Positions 46,057-54,855 of a stretch of 64,000 bases of DNA are shown here, piece by piece. The DNA is from Phycisphaerales bacterium (GTDB taxonomy: Bacteria > Planctomycetota > Phycisphaerae > Phycisphaerales > UBA1924). A program made the position numbers and the translations under genes. The notes beneath the pieces are model-generated. The model searched no databases. It had not been told where the DNA came from and saw only the letters and a program-made list of their open reading frames with translations. Position 1 is the first letter of the stretch; every line of letters starts with the position of its first letter. The stretch lies in contig JAJDDE010000146.1 in assembly GCA_029260475.1 (NCBI GenBank), forward strand, positions 1 through 64,000, in the 5' to 3' direction.

Positions 46057-47106
46057 ATGTTTCAGAACCAGACTCGACGCTCGGGCGGCTTCACGCTGAT
46101 CGAGCTGCTGGTGGTGGTCAGCATCATTGCGCTGCTCATCAGCATCCTGCTCCCCGCGGTGGGCTCGGCCCGCCGTCAGACGCGCATCACGATCGATGCG
46201 CAGACCATGAAGGAGCACGGCAACGGCATGGCGATCTACGCCTCGTCCAACAACGACACCCTCCCCAACGCGCCGGACGTGCCGCCCACGTCGGGCAACT
46301 CCTCGCCTTACGGTCGCACGGGCGCGCTCGCGCAGTTCATGTCCGATGAGGACTTCCCCACCTCGGGCTGGGAGTTCGCTCGCCCCGTCCCCTCGATCCG
46401 CGGCGCCTTCGGCGACTTCTTCGATGACGAAGAGTTCGCTGAGATGTCCATGTGGGATTGCTACTGGCTCGTCATGCAGAACTACATGGTCGAGAACGAG
46501 GGCCCGGGCGGTCTGATCGACATCTGGTACTCCGCGTCGGACCTGCAGGGCAAGCGCGATCGCGATCGCGTGATCGACAAGTACAACGAGGCCGTCTCGG
46601 GCGGCGGGCGCTGGGATGTCGTCGGGGAGCAGGACCTCTCCAGCGGTCCTCGCGACACCTCCTTCAAGTACGTCCCCTGCGCGGTGCTTGACACCAAGCT
46701 CTATCTCACGACGCCCAACGGCGGCCCCCTGACGGGCACCCAGCCCGCCAACGTGAACTTCGAGAGTGGCAACCAGAGCATCTTCTACCAGTGGGCACGG
46801 CGTAACGCGCAAGCGACCGTCCGCTTCCCGTCGCAGAAGGCGATGTTCTTCATGTACACGCCCTTCCACAACCCCGACCTCACGAAGTTCTACGAGCCCA
46901 CCGCCCAGACGCCCATGTCGATGGCCGACGGTTCCGCCCGCGTCGCGGATGTCTACAACGAAGGCACCCACTGGGACTTCACCGACCGCTCTGGTGCGTA
47001 CTACTGGGTGAGCCCCGACTCGGGCCCCAACCAGGGGATTCTCTTCGACGGGCACCTGCTCTTCACCATCGGTGGCCTGCAGGGTCGCGATATGCAGTCC
47101 AAGTAA
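46057..47106 (+). CDS. prepilin-type (type IV/II pseudopilin-like) protein, cassette unit 1
   Basis: [36 protein letters not shown]-methylation signal; MKEHGNGMAIYASSNNDTLPNAP and MADGSARVADVYNE shared with units 2 and 3. Confidence 0.9.
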   Translation: MFQNQTRRSGGFTLIELLVVVSIIALLISILLPAVGSARRQTRITIDAQTMKEHGNGMAIYASSNNDTLPNAPDVPPTSGNSSPYGRTGALAQFMSDEDFPTSGWEFARPVPSIRGAFGDFFDDEEFAEMSMWDCYWLVMQNYMVENEGPGGLIDIWYSASDLQGKRDRDRVIDKYNEAVSGGGRWDVVGEQDLSSGPRDTSFKYVPCAVLDTKLYLTTPNGGPLTGTQPANVNFESGNQSIFYQWARRNAQATVRFPSQKAMFFMYTPFHNPDLTKFYEPTAQTPMSMADGSARVADVYNEGTHWDFTDRSGAYYWVSPDSGPNQGILFDGHLLFTIGGLQGRDMQSK

Positions 47107-47160
47107 CCGCGTTCACACGTGTCGCCTCGTATACTCGTGACGACGAACGCATCGAACGTC

Positions 47161-47193
47161 AAACCGCTCGGCGTCTTCGCCGGGCGGTTTCTT
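47161..47193 (+). terminator. hairpin + weak T-tract between pseudopilin 1 and small TM protein 1
   Basis: AAACCGCTCGGCG-TCTT-CGCCGGGCGGTTT then CTTC. Confidence 0.6.
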
Positions 47194-47244
47194 CATACCG
47201 TCCTTGCACTCGGGTGAGTGCCATCAGATTGAGAGCAATAGGAT

Positions 47245-47484
47245 ATGAACGACAAGGTCAAAATCATCATCGCGGTCACGTGCCTCGGTCTCGCGGTCGT
47301 CGCGATCGCCTGGCAGATGGGTGCGTTCAGCAGTGGCGCGAAGGGCGCTGCGAACCCCGAGGGGTTCGACGCCGCGCTCGACGTGCCCGTCAACGAGGTG
47401 CAGGGCGAGAACGTGGGTGGTGCCACCTACGTCCCGCCAACGGAGCCCGGCGGGCGTGGCGGCGTGATCATCACGGGCAACTGA
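47245..47484 (+). CDS. small single-TM protein, cassette unit 1
   Basis: MNDKVKIIIAVTCLGLAVVAIAWQMGAFSSGAKGA…; N-terminus near-identical to 50343..50573. Confidence 0.8.
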   Translation: MNDKVKIIIAVTCLGLAVVAIAWQMGAFSSGAKGAANPEGFDAALDVPVNEVQGENVGGATYVPPTEPGGRGGVIITGN

Positions 47485-47663
47485 TTCTTGCACGTCCAGG
47501 ATCGACGCCGCGGGTCGCTCCAAGGTCATGATCCCGGAATGGTGTTTGTGCCCGGTGGTTGATCGGGTATGTTCATGGTGTACCGATCCTGCGGAATTCG
47601 CAGGGCGTCATGCATGATGCGTTCCGAGTTTGGGCGCGTCCCGTTATTCAGGAGAAGACCAGT

Positions 47664-48698
47664 ATGCATCTTCCCAAGCCCCGCCGCCCCCGCGGCTTCA
47701 CGCTGATCGAGCTGCTCGTGGTGGTCAGCATCATCGCGATGCTGATCGCGCTGCTGCTCCCCGCAGTCGGCGCCGCCCGCAAAGAGGCGTACAAGTCCAC
47801 CGATGTCCAGTCGATGAAGCAGCACGCCATCGGCCTGAACATCTACGCCTCGCAGAACAACGACACCCTCCCGACACCGCCCAAGGTCTCGCCGACCTCG
47901 GCGGCCACGTCGCCCTACGGGCGCGTCGGCAACATGGCGTGGCGTTTCGGTGACGAGGACTTCCCGACCCCCGCGGGCTTCGCCTTCCCGGACACGTTCC
48001 CGTCCCTCTACGACATCGGGGGCGGCGAGTTCTCGTTCAACGACAACAGCATCTTCTCGCGTCAGTCGATGGCCGACGCCTACTGGCACGTGCTCGCGCC
48101 GTACATGGTCGATGGCGAGGGCATGGGCGCTCTGCAGGACATCTTCTACTCCGCGGCCGACTCGGAGGGGAAGCGTGATCGGGACCGCATGATCGACGAG
48201 CTCGCGCAGAACTCCGGCGAGTGGAGCTCGGTGCTCAACAGCGTGAACGACCTGAACAGCGAGAAAGGTCCCTCCTTCCGGTACGCGACGGCTTCGATGG
48301 TCGATCCGAACGTCATGTACCAGGGCGGCTGGTACGCGAACGTCAACCAGCGCCTCGACATCCAGCAGACGAGCTTCTACCGGCACGTCCGACGCCACCC
48401 GCAGGCCAGCGTCCGCTTCCCGTCGCAGAAGGGCGTCTTCTACATGCAAGAGGCCTTCTACAACCCGCAGCACCAGTTCTGGTTCGAGCCCTCCGTGTAC
48501 AGCCCCGTCTGCATGATGGACGGCTCGGCGCGCATCTCCGAGGTCTACAACGAGACCATCTGGTGGGACCCCGACGACATCACCGGCGTCTTCATCTTCT
48601 TCATCATCCAGGATGGCGAGAACTCTGATTCGTACTACCCGCCAACGATCATGCTCAACGAGGGCGGTATCCTCGGGCGCGATCTCGATTCCCCGTAA
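47664..48698 (+). CDS. prepilin-type (pseudopilin-like) protein, cassette unit 2
   Basis: [32 protein letters not shown]; shared [26 protein letters not shown] and [12 protein letters not shown] blocks. Confidence 0.9.
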   Translation: MHLPKPRRPRGFTLIELLVVVSIIAMLIALLLPAVGAARKEAYKSTDVQSMKQHAIGLNIYASQNNDTLPTPPKVSPTSAATSPYGRVGNMAWRFGDEDFPTPAGFAFPDTFPSLYDIGGGEFSFNDNSIFSRQSMADAYWHVLAPYMVDGEGMGALQDIFYSAADSEGKRDRDRMIDELAQNSGEWSSVLNSVNDLNSEKGPSFRYATASMVDPNVMYQGGWYANVNQRLDIQQTSFYRHVRRHPQASVRFPSQKGVFYMQEAFYNPQHQFWFEPSVYSPVCMMDGSARISEVYNETIWWDPDDITGVFIFFIIQDGENSDSYYPPTIMLNEGGILGRDLDSP

Positions 48699-48719
48699 GC
48701 GCGCAGAGATCGCCCGAGC

Positions 48720-48950
48720 ATGAACAAGCACATCAAGATCGTGATCGCGTGCGTCTTCTTCCTCGCGGCGGCGGCGTTGATCCTCTTCCAGCTCGGTGTC
48801 TTTGATGGCCCCGCTCGGGGTGCTCTGCCACCCCAAGAGGAGGTAGACCTCGAACCCGCCCAAGACGGGACAGCGGTCCGGGACGGCGTGCTGGAGACCG
48901 GGCAGGGTGTCCGTCGGTACGGCTCTGAACCGTCATTGATCCCGGACTGA
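48720..48950 (+). CDS. small single-TM protein, cassette unit 2
   Basis: MNKHIKIVIACVFFLAAAALILFQLGVFDGPARGA…; same layout as units 1 and 3. Confidence 0.75.
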   Translation: MNKHIKIVIACVFFLAAAALILFQLGVFDGPARGALPPQEEVDLEPAQDGTAVRDGVLETGQGVRRYGSEPSLIPD

Positions 48951-49247
48951 GCCCGCGCGGAGCCGAGAGCGACCGCATCGCAGCCCTATCAAAGCCATTA
49001 CGGACACCAAGTGATGAATATTTGGGGGCATCCCTTTGATGGTGATTTGCGAATCGGATACGGTGGCAACCCGGTACATCCGTCACGGGCGGGACGTGGC
49101 GCGTCAGGAGTCCTAGAAATGGGACACGTCAAAAACCGAGCAAGCGGGTGGTTGGTCGCCCGGTGTTCATTCGCTGCCCCGTGATTGTGGGGCGATCATT
49201 CGGTCCGTCGGAGTTCGTCGGGCCCTTCTTTATCCGGAGACCTTCCC

Positions 49248-50288
49248 ATGACAACACGCAAGATCACCCGATCCGGCTTCACCCTGATCGAGCTTCTCGT
49301 GGTGGTGAGCATCATCGCGCTGCTGATCAGCATCCTGCTCCCCGCCGTCGGTTCCGCCCGTCGTCAGACGCGCGTGACGCTGGACATCCAGAGCATGAAG
49401 GAGCACGGCAACGGTATGGCGATCTACTCCGCCTCGAATCGGGACACGCTCCCGAACGCCCCCGAGACACCCCGGACCTCTGCCAACACCAGCCCGTACG
49501 GGAGTCAGGGTCGGATCGCGTGGAACTTCGGCGACGGCGGTTTCCCGACGCCCGCCGGCTTCGAGTTCCCCGACGCGATCCCCACGCTCTTCCAACTCGA
49601 CAGCCTTGGCGTGCAGTTCGGTGACGGCAGCATCTTCGCCCGCATGAGCATGTGGGACGCCTACTGGACGGTTCTCGCCCCCTACATGGTCGAGGGCGAA
49701 GGCATCGCCGCGCTGCAGGACATCTTCTACTCCGCTTCTGACCTCGAAGCCAAGCGTGACCGCGACAGCCTGTTCGATCAGCTCGCCGCGAACAACGGCA
49801 GCTGGAACGGCGTGCTGGACGGCACCAACGATTTCGATTCGGAGAAGGGCCCGTCCTTCCGCTACACCACCGCCTCCATGGTGGACTTCAAGACGCAGCG
49901 CACCATCGGCTCTCCGAACTTCGGTGACATCGCCGGCGACCGCGTTGATATCAACCAGAACCTCTTTTACCAGTACGTCCGTCGCATCCCGCAATCGAAC
50001 GTGAGCTTCCCGTCGCAGAAGGGCATGTTCCACATGTTCCTTGCGCATCACAACCCGCAGAACCAGTTCTGGTTCGAGCCGGGCGTCGCGTGCCCGACGA
50101 CGATGGCGGACGGTTCGGCGCGCAGCGCAGACGTCTTCAACGAGACGCTGCACTGGGACCCGAATGACCTCTCGGGCTGCTTCGTGCTGCTGACGGTCAC
50201 CGACGGCATCAACGCTGACACACAGTTCCCGCCCACGCTGATGATCACCGAGAACGGCATCCGCGGGCGTGATCTCAAGGCCAACTGA
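49248..50288 (+). CDS. prepilin-type (pseudopilin-like) protein, cassette unit 3
   Basis: [86 protein letters not shown]. Confidence 0.9.
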   Translation: MTTRKITRSGFTLIELLVVVSIIALLISILLPAVGSARRQTRVTLDIQSMKEHGNGMAIYSASNRDTLPNAPETPRTSANTSPYGSQGRIAWNFGDGGFPTPAGFEFPDAIPTLFQLDSLGVQFGDGSIFARMSMWDAYWTVLAPYMVEGEGIAALQDIFYSASDLEAKRDRDSLFDQLAANNGSWNGVLDGTNDFDSEKGPSFRYTTASMVDFKTQRTIGSPNFGDIAGDRVDINQNLFYQYVRRIPQSNVSFPSQKGMFHMFLAHHNPQNQFWFEPGVACPTTMADGSARSADVFNETLHWDPNDLSGCFVLLTVTDGINADTQFPPTLMITENGIRGRDLKAN

Positions 50289-50342
50289 TCCTCGCGCGAC
50301 TGTATCTGATCGGTCGCGATCCTCCAGACAGGACGTATTGAT

Positions 50343-50573
50343 ATGAACGACAAAGTAAAGATCGTCGTCGCGGTCGTCTGCCTCGCGCTCGCGGGAGCCG
50401 CGGTCGCGTGGCAGATGGGTGCTTTCTCATCCGGTCCCAAGGGCGCCAAGGGTTCTGATTTCGCAGACGAGACGCTCGACAACGTCGAGACACAGAACGG
50501 CATGGACTACGGTACGACCGAAGGCGGCATGACGGCCGTCGATATCGGCAACGGCCAGGTCCCCCTGGACTGA
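50343..50573 (+). CDS. small single-TM protein, cassette unit 3
   Basis: MNDKVKIVVAVVCLALAGAAVAWQMGAFSSGPKGA…. Confidence 0.8.
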   Translation: MNDKVKIVVAVVCLALAGAAVAWQMGAFSSGPKGAKGSDFADETLDNVETQNGMDYGTTEGGMTAVDIGNGQVPLD

Positions 50574-50598
50574 CCAACGCCCTCGCGAACAGACTCAG

Positions 50599-50623
50599 GC
50601 CCGCCTCCAGGCGGGCTTTTTTT
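50599..50623 (+). terminator. intrinsic terminator closing the pseudopilin cluster
   Basis: GCCCGCC-TCCA-GGCGGGC + TTTTTTT. Confidence 0.85.
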
Positions 50624-50649
50624 GTGCGCCGTGATACGCTCTGTCCGCG

Positions 50650-51645
50650 ATGCTTCTCTACGCAGGAATCGATGAGGCGGGGTACGGCCCCATGCTCGGG
50701 CCGCTCTGTGTCGGCCTCTGCGTCATGGGCATCGACGCCCCACCCGACAACGACAGAGCGCCGGACGTGTGGTCGCTGCTCACGCCGCTAGTCACCCGCG
50801 CCGCCCGCGACGCCGAGAAGGCCGGCGGCATCGCCGTCGATGATTCCAAACGCCTCAAGCTCTCCAACAGCCTGAAGACCAAGCACCCGCTCGTACACCT
50901 CGAGCGCGGCGTCTTCTCCTGCGCCCGCACCCTGTGGGGCGAGGCCGGCGCGATCCCGAAGCACGACACGACGCTCCTGTCGCTCCTGGGGTGCGCGCAC
51001 GCGCGCACGGATCACCCCGTACCGCTGCCCATCGCGAGCGACGAGGGTGCGTTGCGGCTCACGGGCGTGAAGATCGCCGACGCGATGCACAACGCCGGTG
51101 TGCGCGTGCTGGACCTCTCGTGCCGTTGCCTCGAGCCCGGCCCCTTCAACGAGCGCCTCGCCCGCTTCCAGAGCAAGGCGTCCGTCACGTGGTCGCTGGT
51201 GCAGGAACTCGTCGCGCGCGTATGGATGTCCCACGCGGTGCGCGGCGCGAGCCAGACGCCGCGATTGGTGCTCGACCGCCAGAGCGGGCGCACCAGCTAC
51301 GCGCAGGCCCTGCGCGCGTGCGTCGGGGATGGCCCAAACATCGAAGTGGTTGGGGAGTCGCCCGAGCGGTCGGTCTACGAGATCACCGAGGGCGATCGCT
51401 GCCTGCGCGTGCTCGTGCAGCGCGAAGCGGAGACGGACCACTTCCCCGTCGCGCTCGCCTCGATGACCGCGAAGTTCGTGCGCGAGCTCGCGATGGAACG
51501 CTTCAACCGCTCGTGGGGCACCCGCGTGCCCGAGCTCAAGCCGACGGCGGGGTACGTCAGCGACGCTCGTCGCTGGCTGAACGACGTCCGCGCATCGGGC
51601 CTCGTCGAGGAACGCGAGCTCACGCCCCTGATCCGTCGCGCCTGA
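50650..51645 (+). CDS. divergent ribonuclease HII-like protein
   Basis: YAGIDEAGYGPMLGPLCVGL, VDDSKRLKLS, LVLDRQSG, VALASMTAKFVRELAMERF…KPTAGYVSDARRWL correspond in order to RNase HII blocks. Confidence 0.75.
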   Translation: MLLYAGIDEAGYGPMLGPLCVGLCVMGIDAPPDNDRAPDVWSLLTPLVTRAARDAEKAGGIAVDDSKRLKLSNSLKTKHPLVHLERGVFSCARTLWGEAGAIPKHDTTLLSLLGCAHARTDHPVPLPIASDEGALRLTGVKIADAMHNAGVRVLDLSCRCLEPGPFNERLARFQSKASVTWSLVQELVARVWMSHAVRGASQTPRLVLDRQSGRTSYAQALRACVGDGPNIEVVGESPERSVYEITEGDRCLRVLVQREAETDHFPVALASMTAKFVRELAMERFNRSWGTRVPELKPTAGYVSDARRWLNDVRASGLVEERELTPLIRRA

Positions 51646-51681
51646 GCCGCACCGGGCGCGAGCGCCGCATACAGTCCGTCC

Positions 51682-52509
51682 ATGCCCATCGTCCGCATCG
51701 CGCTGCTCGGAGACGTCGTCGGAAAGCCCGGGCGTGACGCGGTGCGTCACGCCGTGCCCGTGCTGCGCCGCGAGCACGGCGCGGACATCGTGATCGTCAA
51801 CGGCGAGAACGCGCGCCACGGGCGGGGCCTGCACCCCGTGGGCCTCGAAGAACTCCTCGCAGCCGGCGCCGACGCCATCTCGCTGGGCGACCACTACTTC
51901 GACGACGTGCGCATCACCGATGCCCTGCGAGATCCGAACGTGCCCTTGTCGGCACCCTGCAACGTGGAAGACCCCGCCGATGCGCGCCGGTGGACCGTGC
52001 TGCGCACCGAGATGAACGAGCCCATCGTCCACCTCACGGTGATCGGTCGCCTCTTCATGCCCATCCAGCACGAGGAACCCTTCAGCGCGATCGATCGCAC
52101 GATCGAGGCGCTGCTCGTCGAGGAGCCCGAGGCGCTCGTGATCGTGGAGATGCACTGCGAAGCGACCAGCGAAAAGGCGGCGTGCGCGTACCACTGCCTC
52201 TGGAAGTGGCCCGACACCGTCGTCTGCGTCACCGGCACGCACACGCACATCCAGACCAACGACGCCCGCATCATCGAGGGGCGCCTCGCGGCGATCACGG
52301 ACCTGGGCATGAGCGGTGCCCACGAGGGCGTCATCGGCTTCGACGCCAAGGCGAGCACCGACCGCATCATCGAGCAGCGCCCCAGCCGCCTGGATATCGC
52401 GACAGGGGGGGTCGCCACGACGGGGATGCTCGTGGACATCGATACCTCGCTCAGACGGGCGTTGCGTGCGAAAACCATCCGTATCGAGTGCCCGGCCGTG
52501 GAAAATTAG
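51682..52509 (+). CDS. YmdB-family metallophosphoesterase
   Basis: RIALLGDVVGKPGRDAV, IVNGENARHGRGL, SLGDHYFDD, VTGTHTHIQTNDARII, MSGAHEGVIGFD. Confidence 0.88.
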   Translation: MPIVRIALLGDVVGKPGRDAVRHAVPVLRREHGADIVIVNGENARHGRGLHPVGLEELLAAGADAISLGDHYFDDVRITDALRDPNVPLSAPCNVEDPADARRWTVLRTEMNEPIVHLTVIGRLFMPIQHEEPFSAIDRTIEALLVEEPEALVIVEMHCEATSEKAACAYHCLWKWPDTVVCVTGTHTHIQTNDARIIEGRLAAITDLGMSGAHEGVIGFDAKASTDRIIEQRPSRLDIATGGVATTGMLVDIDTSLRRALRAKTIRIECPAVEN

Positions 52510-52652
52510 GCAAGGGCTATCGGACCCCAACGCACCGAAGGGGGCCATCGTTTTCGCCCATCTGCGTGCTATCCTTGCCTCCCGCGTGGGCGTCGGATCG
52601 GACCGACCTCCCCCCTTGGCACGCGCGTTCCAGAACCACGGAAGGCCTCTCC

Positions 52653-53849
52653 ATGTCCACCGCTCTCTCCCAGCGCCCCGAGGTGCAGTCGCTCGCCCTT
52701 CACGGCGGCACGCCCGTCGCGGACGAGAAGATCCAGCTCATCGCGGTCCGTCTCGATGAGTCGGACATCAACGCCGCCCTCGAGGTGATGCGCTCGGGCA
52801 TGCTCGCCCAGGGCCAGCGCGTGATGGCCTTCGAGGAATCCTTCGCGGCAGTCAGCGGCTCCAAGCACGCAGCGGCCTGTGCCAACGGTACCTGCGCCCT
52901 GCAACTCGCCTACGGCGGTCTCCTCGAGCGCGGCGACGAGGTGCTCTGCCCCGCATGGACATACGTCGCAACCGCCTCCATGCTCGAGGCCGCCGGCGCC
53001 AAGATCGTCTGGGTGGACGCGGACCCCGTGACCTACGGCATCGACGTCGCCGACGCGCGTCAGAAGACCACCGACAAGACCGTCGCCATTGCAGCGACCC
53101 ATCTCTACGGCAACCCCGTTGATATCGACGGCGTCGAGAAGCTCGCGGTCGATAAGGGCCTGTCGGTCGTCTACGACGCGGCGCAGGCGCACCTCGCGAC
53201 CTACAAGGGGCGCGGCATCGGCGCTTTCGGCGACGCGGTCACCTACTCCTTCTACCCCACCAAGAACATGACCACCGGCGAGGGTGGCATGGTCACCACC
53301 AACGACGAGGACCTGCTCGGCAAGCTCCGCGCCCTCCGCTCCCACGGCGAATCCGCCAAGTATGAGCACTCCACCATCGGCTTCAACTACCGCATGACCG
53401 ACCTCGAGGGCGCCATAGGCGTCGAGCAGCTCAAGCGTCTGCCCCAGTACACCCAACGCCGTCGCGAGAACGCCAAGGCGCTCGACACCATGCTCGCCAG
53501 CATCCAGGGCCTGCACGCCCCGACGCCCACCGACGGCGCCGAGCACGCCTACCACCTGTACGCGATCCGCATCGACGAAGACGCCTTCGCAAAGCCCGAG
53601 GAAGGCAAGACGGTCCGCGACATGCTGCAGACCGCCCTGCACGCCGAGGGCGTCGCGACCGCGGTCCACTACCCCCGCTCGCTCACCCGTCAGCCCGTCT
53701 TCGATCGTCCGGGCGTCGAGCACCAGCCCGTGAGCGACCGCCTCTCGCGCACGCTCATCTGCGTGCCCATCCACCAGTACCTCTCCGAGTTGCAGCTCAG
53801 CAAGGTCGGCGAGGCCCTCGCCAAGGTCGCCAGCGCCTACCGCGCCTGA
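52653..53849 (+). CDS. DegT/DnrJ/EryC1/StrS family aminotransferase
   Basis: ANGTCALQLAYGGL, VVYDAAQAHLATYKGRGIGAFGDAVTYSFYPTKNMTTGEGGMV, GFNYRMTDLEGAIGVEQL. Confidence 0.93.
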   Translation: MSTALSQRPEVQSLALHGGTPVADEKIQLIAVRLDESDINAALEVMRSGMLAQGQRVMAFEESFAAVSGSKHAAACANGTCALQLAYGGLLERGDEVLCPAWTYVATASMLEAAGAKIVWVDADPVTYGIDVADARQKTTDKTVAIAATHLYGNPVDIDGVEKLAVDKGLSVVYDAAQAHLATYKGRGIGAFGDAVTYSFYPTKNMTTGEGGMVTTNDEDLLGKLRALRSHGESAKYEHSTIGFNYRMTDLEGAIGVEQLKRLPQYTQRRRENAKALDTMLASIQGLHAPTPTDGAEHAYHLYAIRIDEDAFAKPEEGKTVRDMLQTALHAEGVATAVHYPRSLTRQPVFDRPGVEHQPVSDRLSRTLICVPIHQYLSELQLSKVGEALAKVASAYRA

Positions 53850-53862
53850 GTTCACGCCCGCG

Positions 53863-54297
53863 TCACGACGCGCCCACCGTCATGCCGATCACTTCGCGGG
53901 TGCGCTGGTGGATCAGCTGCGCGATGGTCACGCTGTCGAGCGAGTCGAGGAACGCCCGCTTGGCCTCATCGAGCGCGGAGCGGAGCGGGCAACCGGCGTC
54001 CAGAGGGCACATCCCCGCCTCGCGGTGGCACTGCGCGAGATCGAAGTCGGGCTCCAAGCCCGCGACGACCGTCCCGACGCTCAGGCGCGCCGGGTCACAC
54101 GAGAGTTCGACCCCGCCGCCCCGCCCGGGCGTCGCCCGGACCCACTCCAGATCGTGCATCGCCTGCACCACCTTCGCGAGGTGGTGCTGCGAAACGCGCA
54201 GCCCGTCTGCGAGGCTGCGCACCGTGCGGCGTTCGTCGCTGGCGCTCAGCACCAGCAGCACGCGCAGCGCGAAGTCGGTTCGATCGGTGAGCCGCAT
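53863..54297 (-). CDS. Rrf2 family transcriptional regulator (NsrR-like)
   Basis: MRLTDRTDFALRVLLVLSAS…SQHHLAKVVQAMHDLEWVRATPGRGGGVEL; Cys cluster CHREAGMCPLDAGC. Confidence 0.88.
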   Translation of the reverse strand: MRLTDRTDFALRVLLVLSASDERRTVRSLADGLRVSQHHLAKVVQAMHDLEWVRATPGRGGGVELSCDPARLSVGTVVAGLEPDFDLAQCHREAGMCPLDAGCPLRSALDEAKRAFLDSLDSVTIAQLIHQRTREVIGMTVGAS

Positions 54298-54324
54298 GCC
54301 TTGACCTCTGGTGTGACGGGAGTA

Positions 54325-54347
54325 TTGTGGTATTCAGTATACCACAA
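54325..54347. promoter_or_regulatory. perfect 9-5-9 inverted repeat; candidate Rrf2/NsrR-like operator
   Basis: TTGTGGTAT-TCAGT-ATACCACAA in the 65-bp gap between the divergent regulator and truncated haemoglobin genes. Confidence 0.8.
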
Positions 54348-54362
54348 AGAACGAGGCCGACG

Positions 54363-54791
54363 ATGATAGATCGAGAATTGCCCCTGACCGAACCGAGCGC
54401 CGACACCCGCGGCGTGAACCCCGAACAGGCCCAGGAGATCGCGAGACTCGTGGACCGGTTCTACGAGGAAGCGCGCGCGGACGCGATGCTCGGGCCGATC
54501 TTCGTGGATCGCGTCGCCGACTGGGATCGTCATCTGGCGACCATGCGGACGTTCTGGGGCACCGTCGCCTACCGGGACGGGCGGTACGCCGGGCGGCCCA
54601 TCGACGCGCACCTCCCGCTGGCCGAACTGACACCCGAACACTTCGCGCGATGGCTCGAGCTGTGGGAGCGGACGGTGGACGACGTGGTGGAGTCGGACAT
54701 CGGTGAGCACCTGAAACTGATGGCCCATCGCATGGGCACTTCGATGTCGCACCGCCTCACGGGTCGTGCGCCGAGCCCGGCCTCTGAATGA
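54363..54791 (+). CDS. group III truncated haemoglobin-like protein
   Basis: IARLVDRFYEEARADAMLGPIFVDRVADWDRHLATMRTFWGTVAYRDGRYAGRPIDAHLPL…HFARWLELWERTV. Confidence 0.85.
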   Translation: MIDRELPLTEPSADTRGVNPEQAQEIARLVDRFYEEARADAMLGPIFVDRVADWDRHLATMRTFWGTVAYRDGRYAGRPIDAHLPLAELTPEHFARWLELWERTVDDVVESDIGEHLKLMAHRMGTSMSHRLTGRAPSPASE

Positions 54792-54855
54792 ACCGCCGCC
54801 GATCCGCGCTGCCGCGTGGTGAGATGTAGGCGTGCGCGCCGCACCCGCGCGGGAC

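Noticed and set aside
47587-47603. CCTGCGGAATTCGCAGG palindrome upstream of pseudopilin 2
   Set aside because: Short perfect dyad but not found upstream of the other two units and with no T-tract; too weak to call a regulatory site.
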